Part shown: positions 13,913-26,244 of the stretch, piece by piece
Layout: each line of letters starts with the position of its first letter
How positions within the stretch are numbered: position 1 is the first letter of the stretch
Source of the DNA: Phoronis australis
Lineage: Eukaryota > Phoronida > Phoronidae
Reading direction: 5' to 3'
DNA length: 64,000 nt
Assembly: GCA_002633005.1 (NCBI GenBank)
Contig: NMRA01000367.1
Coordinates: forward strand, 325,151-389,150
Notes under the pieces: model-generated
Database searches by the model: none
Told to the model about the DNA's origin: nothing
The model's input: only the letters and a program-made list of their open reading frames with translations
Made by a program: the position numbers and the translations under genes

Positions 13913-14369
13913 GTGAGTTTTGCACTGTAGTTTGATCATATGGTGATTATTTAATGTTATATTTGTATTGAATTTATGCAAAAGTGTACATTTTAGAAGA
14001 ATTTTCTAAGTATTTGTGTTTTACCAGTTTTCACAGAAATTTGATGTCATAGCCGTTGTAAGTTGTGTTGATACGTATTACCTCCATGAACCGTTAACTC
14101 TCTTTGCACAACTTCAAGGGCAGCTTCTGTGTGTTATCTCCTTTGTTGCCAGTAGCAACAAGTATCACTGTTGTTGCCTGTCCATACACTGTCATTATTC
14201 GTGTCACTGATCAACATGTCCACTGATCAACATGTCACTGATCAACATGTCCACTGAAATAGAGCATCTCCAATTTTGTTCCGTTTTTTTTGATCAACTC
14301 AAGAGAAGTCTGTCTACGCACTCTAATTAAAGTATGTGGAAAGCAATATACACCAATCACAGAGCTTAA

Positions 14370-14880
14370 ACAGGGTGTTCTGTGTCATCTGATTTTGTGA
14401 TTCTCCAGAGAGGACATACTGTGCAATTTGATGTTGACTTTCTCCAGAGGGGATATGTTGTGTCATCTGATATTGAAGTTCTCCAGAGAAGATGTGCTGT
14501 GTCGTGTGATATTGAGGTTCTCCAGAGAACATATGATGTCATCTGTCATTGAGGTTCTCCAGAGGTGATATACTGTGTCATGTGATATTGAGGTTCCTCC
14601 CTGGAGAAGATATGCTGTGTTATCTGTTATTGAGGTTCTCCCGGAGAAGATATGCTGTGTTATCTGATATTGAGGTTCTCCAGAGAGGATATGCTGTGTT
14701 ATCTGATATTGAGGTTCTCCAGAGAGGATATGCTGTGTTATCTGATATTGAGGTTCTCCAGAGAGGACATGCTGTGTTATCTGATATTCAGGTTCTCCAG
14801 AGAGGACTTGCTGTGTTATCTAATATTCAGGTTCTCCAGAGAGGACATGCTGTGTTATCTAATATTCAGGTTCTCCAGAG
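14370..14880. repeat. Minisatellite, 39 bp unit, ~13 copies
   Basis: Unit begins gaggttctccagagaggata and continues tgctgtgttatctgatatt. Copies are divergent at the 5' end and regular at the 3' end. Because 39 is divisible by three, long open frames result that are not genes. Confidence 0.93.
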
Positions 14881-16689
14881 CACTACACTAGTGATTGAAG
14901 GGAGCATCAACTGTAGTCTATCCTTCAAGTTACAGCAAGAGTCCATTGTTTGTACCAACAGGATATTATGATCATAGTCTCATAGTGGCTTTATTGGTTG
15001 ACTGGGTCATACCTACTCCTAAACCTGGTCTGACCAACATGACATGAGATGCCTGTTCACTTTCTCCATCTGTGGCTAGTGATTGCTTGTAATTACCGTA
15101 TAACAACTGTTGGTAATCTACTGATGATGACAGGGCCCAACTGTTTGTAATCATCCATTGATAGCCTGTGTGAGAAGCTTGTAACAAGAATAGCAGTCAT
15201 TGACATGACAAGTATGCTCCTGTGTTCAACTGAATATTATGTTTTTGGAAACAGCAACTAATAGTCATAATTCCTGCAGGCTTCTGTAGTCATCATCATT
15301 CGCTCATTTCTAAACTGGCCAACACACTGGCAAGTTATAGTTTAATTGTGTTGACACATGAGATGAGTAAATTGATTAAACCAATGGATCCTGTTCTCTA
15401 CTCCATGTCCATCATGCACTCTGACAATGAAAAGTGCAGCTTGTAGTTAATCTTCCTTATCTCTGTGGTTACTTGGTCGAATTAGTTAGAAACACAACAC
15501 ATTCCAGAGAATATGAACAAGTAGGTTGAAAATTAGCAAACGACTTCTGTGTCGAAAATGATCTTCTGTCGAAAATGAAAAATGATTGACTTCTGTGTCG
15601 AAAATGATCGTTGTAAATCACTCAACCGTGTCCAGTAAGTATCTTGAGGCGGTGTTGGACAACAACGCTGCATGGTGGGGGTTATGTGAGCCTCCAAAGG
15701 TCACCTATTTGCAGAATTTTTTGTTTTTTAATTAACAAGATGTCAATTAATACAACTGCATTTTAATTAATGTAGATGATGTTCAAGTAGCATTGTTGTT
15801 CCTTCTGGCATAGTTTGGAGCATGCCAATATATCTGTAAGCATGATGACCAATAGGTGAGCATCTTCACAGGTCAAAAGTACAACCAGTATCTTGGCTTC
15901 AGGCACACTGTAATCCATTTTTGGTCATGTTTCCAACCAGGCATCAATGCTTCAGTGCAGTATAAAAACTCAACAGGTTTTCAATTCCTCCACAATGAAT
16001 GCATTATTTAGTTTTCTCACATTTCCATCTTTGATATTTTGCTTAAAGGTATTTGTATTTTACTGCATATTTTACTGTGGAGATCACATTTTGACCTAGT
16101 TTAGGCTTTGTGCAGCTTACTTGAACTATGGCAACCATGGCAACCATGGAAGATTTTAAATGATTGATTAACAAACTTGAAACTCATCTCTAGCTGTATA
16201 AATGTTTTAACCAATTTTTTAAAAACATTTGAAATACTTTATCCAATTTGAAGAGTTATTAGAGTGATTACACATGCTAGCTCTTTAGAATGGACCAAGG
16301 AAAAAATGGATGATGCAATGAAAACTCAACCTCATTAGTGTAAGACTCCTTGTGATCTAACTGGTTGTCAAGAGCATCAACATGTGTCCTGCTGAGGACC
16401 ACCTACTTGTAATCTGTTAGGAATAAGTTGTAACCCAGTTTATAACTGTAAGTGGCCCATTATAGCAGTTTGAAAGGCTGTGCATGGTCCTTGTATTAAA
16501 CATATCTTCATAAGCTTTCAATAAGTGCAGACTTTCAAAATACTGAGCACCTGTTCCCCCCAATAGTCCTTCCCAGTTACAGCAGATTTTAACCCTGACA
16601 TCAGAAGTGTGTTCAACAGAGTGAGCGCCCGCTAGCGTGTACTCGCGAATACAAGGAACAGCTCCTGAACAGCTGTGAGTGCTCACTGN

Positions 16690-17352
16690 AACATTGATTC
16701 AACTTGTGTTATCCACTGAACATTGATTCAACTTGTGTTATCCACTGAACATTGATTCAACTTGTGTTATCCACTGAACATTGATTCAACTTGTGTTATC
16801 CACTGAACATTGATTCAACTTGTGTTATCCACTGAACATTGATTCAACTTGTGTTATCCACTGAACATTGATTCAACTTGTGTTATCCACTGAACATTGA
16901 TTCAACTTGTGTTATCCACTGAACATTGATTCAACTTGTGTTATCCACTGAACATTGATTCAACTTGTGTTATCCACTGAACATTGATTCAACTTGTGTT
17001 ATCCACTGAACATTGATTCAACTTGTGTTATCCACTGAACATTGATTCAACTTGTGTTATCCACTGAACATTGATTCAACTTGTGTTATCCACTGAACAT
17101 TGATTCAACTTGTGTTATCCACTGAACATTGATTCAACTTGTGTTATCCACTGAACATTGATTCAACTTGTGTTATCCACTGAACATTGATTCAACTTGT
17201 GTTATCCACTGAACATTGATTCAACTTGTGTTATCCACTGAACATTGATTCAACTTGTGTTATCCACTGAACATTGATTCAACTTGTGTTATCCACTGAA
17301 CATTGATTCAACTTGTGTTATCCACTGAACATTGATTCAACTTGTGTTATCC
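16690..17352. repeat. Minisatellite, 29 bp unit, ~23 near-perfect copies
   Basis: Unit starts actgaacattgattcaactt and ends gtgttatcc. Copies are practically identical. The array directly follows an N at 16689, so its true length is uncertain. There are no unique spacers, so it is not a CRISPR array. Confidence 0.97.
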
Positions 17353-19489
17353 TACTGTTTGACATCTACTGATATGACGCCAGTTCTTGTCAGTTGTATG
17401 GCGACCCATAAAAATGTGGCCAGCATCATATCAGACAAGTGATTGTGTAAAAATACTACAACATGGTATTGTCAAGCTGTCACTGTGCAGTAGGAACATT
17501 ACTACAGTGAACCAATTCATGGATTTATTTCACTTTTCATTAGACTGACTCTGCATCTAATTTTAATACAAATTGGTATTAGTCTGATATGCTAGTCATA
17601 AATTGATATTAGTCTGATATGCTAGTCATAAATTGATATTAGTTTGATGCTAGTTTTAACATTGACAATCCTAGTATGTTCCATGATTTGTTAACTAAAA
17701 CACAATCACATGAAGCAGATTGACGTATAGTGCTTAGCTCCGATCTATGTAAATTATTTAGAGCCCTATTCAGTTAGTTTTATTTGTACAATTAATGTTT
17801 TATGTTTGGGCTGGTTCATTTCAATTCTTTCTCAACATTTGCACTCGCTATCTGAAAGTCAAGGATGAAAAAAAAATCAATTAGGAAATTCTGATTTTCC
17901 TTAAAGTCCAGTAGTCCCGTCCTGATGGAACTCTGGTTATAATTACTGTAATTAATATTTCAGGGGACTTTGATTACAACTGTCTTCCATAATCTCTTCC
18001 ATCCATGGAGAATGGGATTGTTGAGGCATTATAGTGGATGGAAGTCGTACTATAAATGTCTGAAGGTGACCCCCCCCCCCTTTACCTTGCCCCTCTTACC
18101 CCCTCATCACATGTAATGGATGTACAACAGGTCTGACCCTCATAGTTATCCCTGCTCTACTGTCATGGCCATGTCAACCACCTCTCCAACTGCTTTGTCA
18201 CAGTTGGTACACAGTTTTACCACAACATTTATCTGTCACTGACTATGGTACACTTTGAATGGCTTCACAGGTTTGTTTGGCAAGTTTATAAACACTTCCT
18301 CCATCTATTCTGTGTGAAAAGCTTGCAGGCAGATTTATTGATCAGATAAACCTGGCCTATGTAAACAGTCCACATCTGATACCTGTCACCCCTTAATCTA
18401 TGTACCTGTGGTGCAGTCCAGCTCAATCCACATGCAAAAGCAGTATTGTTTATTTGATCAAAGGGGTGGCCACTGTGTTATTTGATATATTTGAATTGTA
18501 TGCACATTGAATAGTCATTCAATTGATCAGACAAAGGCACACAAAAGGTGTATGGAAACAGGAGCTCTTTTTAAAAAGTCAAATTGTGCAGTGCAGTGTG
18601 CAATGACAGGTTAAAAATTGTTGAATTATCACACATGGAGGCTGTTTGTAATAGAATGTTCAGAGAGTTGGGCTGGCAAGTCAACTTGTTCTGGTAGAAC
18701 CATGGATGATTTATGATGTGGTTTTTGACATGCTTACTCCAGGATTGGCTGAAAACTGTCAGGGCAGTTTAAACTCACTTTCTCTTCTGTCTGTCAAGTA
18801 GAAGTGGAAGCCAGGTCTCATGTGAAGACAACATTAACAATACAGTGAGGATCAACAGTAGAATTGATCACAAGTCAAGAAGAGATAGTGAAGTGTGGCC
18901 ATTGGTGGTGTAACCCTGCCTAGTATAGACTCTACTAATACTCATCAACAGGACACAGTAGGAACAGATCATCTTTGAAAGGCCACCAGTGTGTATTGGA
19001 GGCTGAGTGGCTGGGCTTAGTGTTAAGTAGCTGGAGGTACTACTGTCAGTCAACTTCATGTCTCTTCATTCATCCACAGCTACAGTGATGTTGTTGGTTT
19101 AACAGATAACTGTTTGTAGGCTTTGACCATCAATTGTAGTAGGTCTGGTGGTGTGAACAAGGAGTGTACTTCATTATATAGACTGGTGCTTGGCAGACAG
19201 GAATACACTGGAACTGTGGGAATACACTGGTCTTTGGCAGTGGAACTGTGGGGATTTAGTACACAGCTTACTGTTTGATGAAAGATAAGAAAAATTAACA
19301 ACTGAGGCTACATCACTTGAAGAGTACATACAGTAGATTTAAAGCAACCGTTTATTAGTAAAGGATTACTTTGAAGGAGGTGACAGGTTGGTTGGTGTTA
19401 AAAAGTACAAGGAATGAAGCGGTGAAGCTGAGACTGGATTAGGTTACATATTTTGAAGGTTGTGGATACCTGGAGTATTAATCACTGAG

Positions 19490-19574
19490 ATGTGGATGAT
19501 GGATAACTATGTAATATACTTGCTGTTGGCTGTACTGGGATTAACTGTTCATGGAGGCTTTTCTCAAGAAACAA
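19490..19574 (+). CDS. Lar: Candidate alternative first coding exon: signal peptide
   Basis: An in-frame stop at 19454 precedes ATG 19490. Two further ATGs follow at 19496 and 19499; the last has A at -3 and G at +4. The product starts MWMMDNYV, has a hydrophobic core IYLLLAVLGLTV, and a polar c-region HGGFSQET. The donor agtaagt at 19575 leaves one base (phase 1), the phase of Lar domain borders. Only 35 nt separate it from the Ig2 exon at 19610, too short for a normal intron, so the natural partner is the Ig3 exon (giving QET-IRRVPPHF) or an Ig2/Ig3 microexon. The predicted form would lack Ig1 and Ig2. Inference; no RNA evidence. It could be a chance hydrophobic frame. Confidence 0.5.
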
Positions 19575-19609
19575 GTAAGTGTATACTTTGAATATGTGTA
19601 TTGTTACAG

Positions 19610-19723
19610 TGCATCGACTGGAGATCGATAACTCTAAAGAGTCAGATCAAGCTCAGTATGAGTGTGTGGCGGAGAATTCTGCAGGACTGGCTTACTCTCT
19701 AGCGGCACAGTTGTATATCCGAG
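19610..19723 (+). CDS. Lar: Lar exon: C-terminal half of Ig2
   Basis: Acceptor gtattgttacag, 114 nt, phase 1 to phase 1, donor gtaagt. It reads [20 protein letters not shown] and then [18 protein letters not shown]. Vertebrate LAR has [23 protein letters not shown] and NLYVR. It holds the F-strand cysteine that pairs with the one in the preceding exon. The end is the position of the vertebrate meB splice insert between Ig2 and Ig3. Confidence 0.96.
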
Positions 19724-19897
19724 GTAAGTTTCACCTCATCTTGTTTTTTACAGGTTCCTACCCTGCAAACACTCTCAGCAGCCGATTACTTCCTGTTACC
19801 ATTGTCGCTTGGCTTGTCCCATTGTCTTGTTGACTGTTTGTATGGTCTACTTGTATGTCTTGTGCAAATGTGTTGCATCTGGCCTCGCCTGTTGCAT

Positions 19898-19912
19898 GCG
19901 CCATCTTGTGGC
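19898..19912 (+). promoter_or_regulatory. CTCF-like motif
   Basis: gcgccatcttgtggc, a member of the recurrent gcgcc-ct-tgg series, lies 0.2 kb downstream of the Ig2 exon. Binding is inferred. Confidence 0.3.
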
Positions 19913-20104
19913 AGATGCTTGTCGTGACCTGCGTGCTTCTCTGTATGAAGGAGTGAAATTAATGCCCCCTCTGTAACAACTGTTAAGCATCTTGTCCCTG
20001 CATCGTGTCACTTGCCCCTTCTCGGTGTCCCTTCGCACTGATGTGTCCACCCTTATGCCTTGTTTTGCATTTCTCCTCTTACCTGTGGTAAAATTTCACT
20101 ATAG

Positions 20105-20113
20105 AACTGAGAA
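20105..20113 (+). CDS. Lar: Candidate meB-like microexon (9 nt, Glu-Leu-Arg)
   Basis: The acceptor tttcactatag, with more pyrimidines upstream (tttctcctcttacc), precedes aactgagaa and the donor gtaatt. Between the Ig2 and Ig3 exons the phase 1 frame gives R-E-L-R-I-R-R-V-P-P. Without it the join reads R-V-R-R-V-P-P. Vertebrate PTPRF/D/S place the 4-residue insert ELRE (meB) at the same junction, giving R-E-L-R-E-V-R-R-V-P-P. Position, phase and peptide all agree, which is hard to obtain by chance. The insert is one codon shorter than in vertebrates. Confidence 0.6.
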
Positions 20114-22590
20114 GTAATTTTTCATTTTTTATGAAAAATGATTAGCACAAAATGGATGTGTTTTTAAGTATTTGAGTTTAATAATTTGACTAGCACTGAA
20201 CAACAGTTTGGGATAATTGTGAGTTCTCAATAATGTTAGAAGTCATGGGAAAATGGAAAAAAAATATGATTTTATAATTTACTTTTGTCCAAATTTAGTG
20301 AAATTTTACTGAAGTGTTAACCTAATAACAATTAATCCCTGCCGCTTCCTTCTTGAATGTTTTTGTAAAGTCACTGGCTTCTTACTGTTCTGGAAGAAGT
20401 TGCTTTTTTGTTTCTCCCCTGAATTGTTCTTTGTTGTATTGCCAAAAGATATTGCACACTGTCGACATTGTGATGTTTCTCATCTCTTTTCCTCTATGGT
20501 TGTTTCATCTCCATTACTTGCTACATTAGTCCTTGGGAGCATCGACCGTATCTTTTGTTGATACTGGGAATAGAAAATGAGCCATTTCAATAATCCACCT
20601 ATATTTCTGTTGCGACTCATCCAACCTTTGAAATCAATAGCATAATCATTTCAATTTGAATATCAATATTTGATGGATATAAAAGTGAATTAGTTTTCCT
20701 TGAATTTGTGAAAATTTTATATTGATAATTTCAAGAAATTAATCATCAAGAAATTAATTTGCCCGATTTAAAAATGTTACACGACAGCTTTTTTGTAAGC
20801 AGCCATTTTATAACACGAGCTTCCGAAAAGACATTCATTGTAATAAATTGGGTTACTGCTAATACTGTCTCCTCTTTATTTTATTGAACTACCATTATGT
20901 TCATCTCTATCTTACAAGTTGTGCAATGTGCATCTCTCATTCAAAATGGCTGCCACACCTCGGCATACCTCTGGTTGGCTGGGCTCTTATCATGTTACCA
21001 ACTATTTCTGGGAATTGGCACACAACTTTCTTATGTTTCTCATGCACTGTCTTAAACATTTTCTCTAGATCTCTCTCTTTCTCTCTCTATGTCACACACT
21101 TTACCCACTTAAAATATCCTGATTGTGATGGTCACAGATATTCAGTTTAAAGATTGTGTCTTTATGCCTCATATTATTAAAAAATATTTAAGAATTGTCA
21201 TTTGGTCTGCCACGTCTACAAATTTATTAATATAAGTCGGACGACTGTAAGTCGTGTTTAATACTTCCATATATTATTTGTACTAATGAACTGTTCATTG
21301 CACGTATACATATATTGCCCTCTATCTCATTTGAGTTTCATTAACCCAAACGTGGGTGCAGTGCAGTCCCTCATTATTTGACTGTTCACCTCTCTGCTAT
21401 GTAACATCTCAGAAGTCCTCTCTCCCAACACATTACTGACATTATCTTACATTGTAACACTAATTAGCACTATTATTGTAACTCTAACTAGCACTATAAA
21501 CTCCAGTGTTGGTGACAACAAACAGTGCTTGGGCTCCACTCACAACCAATAACACAACTACAATAAAGATTCTCTGGCTTGGGACAATCTTTATAACTTG
21601 AGGTCATGATGTTCAAGACGAATTTGAATTTTCTTGAAGATTGGTACATGAGTGACTTGCGTTAAAAGTATTTCTCAAATATGTCTTAGTTCATAAAATT
21701 GTCAAAATGGCCACTGATGCCACTTGTGTCCCCATACTGTGTGACATCGACTTGAATGCTCCTTTGTCATTAATTGATAGTCTTGAAAATTTGGATAACC
21801 AGTATTGACTATTTCTAAAATTCGGTGACCAAAATATTTAATTCCCCCCATTCCAAACTGGAGAATTTTTACTGTACACAGCATTTGGTGTAGCCTGATG
21901 AGGCCAATTATAAATATTGTCCCGTTGTGTTACTGCTTTTAGTGGTGGATATGGCTCTGGTATTTCCCTGGGGTGGGCAGGGCAGCCAAGTGTTGCAGGT
22001 GATGGTATAATGGGGCTCTTATTACCTTGAGCTGGGTTGCATCAGGCAGTATAGTGCTTCTGGTAAATAATATGATGGGGCTAATGTTACGGGGGACTGG
22101 TTAGGACATCGTACTCCTTGTAAGTTACGAGAACAGGGCTGCATTCTGTAGATCTAAGACAATAGCTTGCACTTGCAGTGAAACATCTGTGAAAGTTATA
22201 TCCCATAATTTATGAATTCTATCCCATGATTCAACATTCCAACCTCACCGACCAATCACTTTCATGGCCACCATTTGCTAGGTTATACTCTTGCCAGTTT
22301 GGTCTTGACTATACTTGTGAAACATATTTTTCTTGTGTGATTTGTGCGGTCTTACTTTATTAACAAAAAATTTTAAGTCTACAGAATGCTCCTGGGTAAT
22401 CATTTAGTGCCGGCATACTTTAGCACGTTGACATTGTTGCAATGTTCAGGTGCACTAAGCTGTCTGTAACTGTGCTTGGTGGTTGGTACACTCATGACTG
22501 GTAGTTGGGTTGCTTGTCACCAATACTGGAGTTATCTCCCCCTGTTCCCCAAGGCTTAGTTGGATTAATATGTTTTTATCTCCCCTGAAG

Positions 22591-22605
22591 ATCTCGGCAA
22601 GACTG
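22591..22605 (+). CDS. Lar: Candidate microexon, Ig2/Ig3 linker (15 nt)
   Basis: The pyrimidine-rich acceptor tttttatctcccctgaag is followed by atctcggcaagactg and the donor gtaaga. In the phase 1 frame it reads DLGKT and is open. It lies 2.5 kb downstream of the ELR candidate and could be used with it or instead of it. Inference from splice signals only. Confidence 0.4.
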
Positions 22606-23377
22606 GTAAGAAGGAAGCACCTGACTTGTTTTCTTTTTATACTGATTGAAGTCATTGTGTCACTGTTTTCGTATAGTTTAATCCACTCGCATGTTGTGAG
22701 GTTCTGGCCCACTCACCCACCCTACCCACAATCCTCTGTCACTAATTCCCGCATTACGTGTGTTGTTCTTAAGTAGAAACGAGTTTCACACACAAGTGGT
22801 GTCCCAAGGTACAACTTCAAGCACACATTCATGGTCTACCCTTTATTATGTCATTCAGCATGTTTTGTCAGTCATGCACTAGATATTTCCCCTGTTCAAA
22901 ATACTAACCAAATGAGGTTTGAATTATATAAAAATGTCTCATTAGTTGTCTCAGTAAGGCCACTAATTTCCTGATGACAGACGTGGGCTTTCTACCAATT
23001 GTCTGTGTCTTTACCATGTGTTAACAAATCCAGCCCTGCTTTGATTACCCTCTTACCAAATGAATGTGCCACTGATTCATGTCTTCTGATAACACCTGAT
23101 CTTGTGAACACTCATTTTTACTTAAAAACAGTTGCTTGCCATAGTGTGCCCATAGTTTCCTCTGTATAGTGAGAAACTCTGGGTTAGAGCTTGGCACAGG
23201 TGGGATATTGCACACACCGAAGAATCGTATCAAAATATTGAAGAGAGGGAGTGTTGTGGAAGAGTGTGCGTGTGTGTGTGTGTGTGTGCAGTATCTCTGA
23301 CCTGCACTTTATCGGGTGCATGCTCATTAACCACATTTCATTTATAATTCCACCATTCTCTCCCACTATTTACAAAG

Positions 23378-23404
23378 ATGAACTACAGTTCCTAGCATCA
23401 GAAG
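23378..23404 (+). CDS. Lar: Candidate microexon, Ig2/Ig3 linker (27 nt)
   Basis: A tract ccattctctcccac followed by tatttacaaag leads into 27 nt and the donor gtaggc. The phase 1 frame reads DELQFLASE and is open. The acceptor is slightly weaker because of the purines just before the AG. Confidence 0.38.
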
Positions 23405-26244
23405 GTAGGCCTGTATTACTACAGCCAGGTTACTGTGTCCGTCTGTGTGTCTGTCTGTCTGTCTGTCACGTGACCTCTCCTAATTTGTTGTGGAATGTTG
23501 TTCACCTTTCTCACTGTCCCTGCGGGTGGCACCACCAACTGGTGGGGACTGCTCGTCTGATATCACTATTCACTAGCAGGTAAGAGTCATGCCAGAAAGT
23601 CACACAAAACTCTCACAGAACCATTACTTCCATTCTTTTGTCAAAAAACAAGTTTTTATTTAGAGCACCTTAAAAGTGGTCTTAAAAGTGTTTCTTTGTT
23701 AAAATAGATGTGATTTTTGGGCTTGTAAATAACATTGTGTATTTATTGGGACCAAGCTCTTCCGCACCCAATGTATCATTTCTAAACTGAGTAGGGGACA
23801 AGCTAAGACCAATTTTATATTGGTAAATGACCTAAATCTTAAGTTATTTTCTTGACAGAAAGCGTGGGTTTAACACCGCTTTATTTTATCACAAAGAGTG
23901 TTTTTCTATCCATACAAATCGTGATTGAAGGTCAATGCTTGCTCCAATATTCATCATTGTCAGTAATGACCTTAATTTAATTCTGCCTGGTAAATGTCAA
24001 CCTACCATCAAAAGAATGATAATGATTTCCCAAAATTGACTGGTTTGAGTTAAATCTGCAACATCACATCTGATCGATGCTGGTTATTTTCCTCTGCTTC
24101 TCACATGGTTGTGTGCTAGTAGTGATGGACATCTGGCTTGTCCTGCCTTATAGTCTGGATCATTCAAACACTCAACACTATGTTTGTGTACGCCTCTACA
24201 CACACGCAGTTATTATCAAAGTCAAGTTTGTTTTGTCAAATCCAGCAGAAGAAGGAATTTATGAATTTCGCTTGGCCACAGTGTAATCTACAGGGAACTG
24301 ATGCAAAGCTAAAATGTCGGCCATTTGGTTAATAACTGATTAAAAAGTCACCTCAATGACAAAGTGTCTTAATGAGGCTTATCTGTTGGTTGACATTTCA
24401 ACTTTAAAAAAAGAGAATTAAATATTGAAGTCTACGCTATGTATGTGTGTGTTTGAATGAGTTCCAGTTGTCACATTTATCCGATATTATGCCTCCAGAA
24501 CAGTGCAATTAGTGATATTTGATAAATGGTTATTCTCACTTTCAGCTGGTGTGCTAGACATGTCTAAACAGTTTAACACATTATGATTTGTAGATGGGAC
24601 ACCTAGTGTTTAATGTTATTGGCAGATATGAATGCCTGCAACATTACACAAATTTGCTGCTCACTTATTTAATGTTTGAAATTTGTTTTACTGGAGTTTT
24701 AGTACTTCTCAATATTGTATGTACAAAATGGGTTAATTTCCTGGCTAGTTGGTCTGTCCACACTTTCACTAGCAAGCATTTGTGTTTAGCAATATTGACC
24801 AATGAAAATGGAGGTGAAGAAGGTCACAGTGATTAGCTGGCTGAAGATAACTGCAGTGTAATAATGAACCATCTGATACTCATAAAGATGTCTGTTCAGT
24901 GCAAGAAATCTAGTGCAAACTGAAGCCATTACTTGTGCCTGGCTGGTGATTGTTTTTATCAAAGACATCAGATTACTACTGTAGGCTCTATGTGTTCTCT
25001 TGTTATATTTCTGTAAACACTGGATCTCTGTATGTTAATCTGGAATATGGTATCTGCATGGCTGGACACCATGGGAGATGATAATGTTACTTACAGTGTC
25101 TTGAGATGTTGTCCGTATGTGCAAGAAACTCCTCAAAATCAAGATCATTTGAGTTTTGACAAGATATGGCCACACATTACCAAACAAAGCACGTGATCAT
25201 ACTTTTTTGCGAGCGCCATGCATCTATTGAATGTACCCTGGCAAGTGCACGACAACCAACCGTTTCTCAATGTTTTCATTCTTGTCCAAATGTCTCAACT
25301 TCAGACCACATCTCAACTCGGTTACATTTTGTTGCATATTTTCAACTTGCAGTCATTTCAACAATTTCTTCCCTTAACTGCTCTCAGTTAATGCCTGAGT
25401 AACTAATTAGCTGACCATATGGCCAACCATGGATAATTTTTTCTTAAACTAATTAGTTGTTGGTTGGTACAGAGTCTACAGACCCTGCATTAATAGTTTT
25501 AGCAGACGCTCTGGTCTCCAGTTTCACTTGAGCAGGAAGACTAAATAACTGGTTTTACCACAAGTCCCATTCCAATTTCAAAACAAACATTAACAAATGG
25601 CAGACGACATTTTTCTTTATTTCCTTTGTTACAAATTACCAAGTTACTGCATCACGTCAGCACGTTATTTTTGACAGCAATTATTTCCTTTTATTAAATT
25701 AGATTTCATTCAACTTACATCTTGACATTATTTGTTGAAGCAGTACATTATGTAGGTGGAGTCACTTCCTGTTTAGAGATGTACCATATACAGAGAACAA
25801 CATCATAGGGCTCAAGTGTTTCTCCCTCAGAAACCATGTCAAACTGATTGAAACTTGCCAAATATTCAGTTTGTGTTGAGATGTGGCCTGCTCGAGGGAG
25901 GGGGGTGGGTGGTAGTACCTCCGAAGGGGGCTTGTGTCACTCCTTGAGTCCTGATGTGCTTCGCGTGTTTGTTCAGTCACTGCTTTAAGTCTGACCTTGA
26001 CACTGCCTGAGGTGTACCCCAGCAATGTTCATATTACCAACATCCTTGTGTTAATGAGACTATTACTGACTAAATGTTATTTCATTGTAAATTGATAGTT
26101 CTATAGTTCATTAACCATTCCTTTCATTTGTTGTTATCTATGTTTACAATGATATCTCTATATTTACAGGCTTCAGCTAGATACCTAACTTCTTACACAA
26201 CTTAAAATGATTAATAATGATTAATACTTTTTCATTATCCCAAC

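Larger units (their letters stand above)
13913..19609 (+). other. Intron 2 of Lar (inside Ig2), 5.7 kb
   Basis: It contains the 39-bp minisatellite (14370-14880), the 29-bp array (16690-17352), a short 32-bp direct repeat near 17570-17650 and, at its 3' end, the candidate signal-peptide exon (19490-19574). I saw no meA-like microexon that stays open in frame. Otherwise it is AT-rich with nothing recognised. Confidence 0.75.

Noticed and set aside
14028..14057. Possible microexon at the meA site inside Ig2 (30 or 21 nt, donor gtaagt)
   Set aside because: Both acceptor choices give lengths divisible by three but create a stop in the Lar frame. At most a poison exon.
16438..16446. 9-nt stretch before gtaagt in intron 2
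   Set aside because: The acceptor lacks a convincing pyrimidine tract; likely chance.
16690..17352. CRISPR array
   Set aside because: The repeats are contiguous with no unique spacers, and the sequence is from an animal genome.
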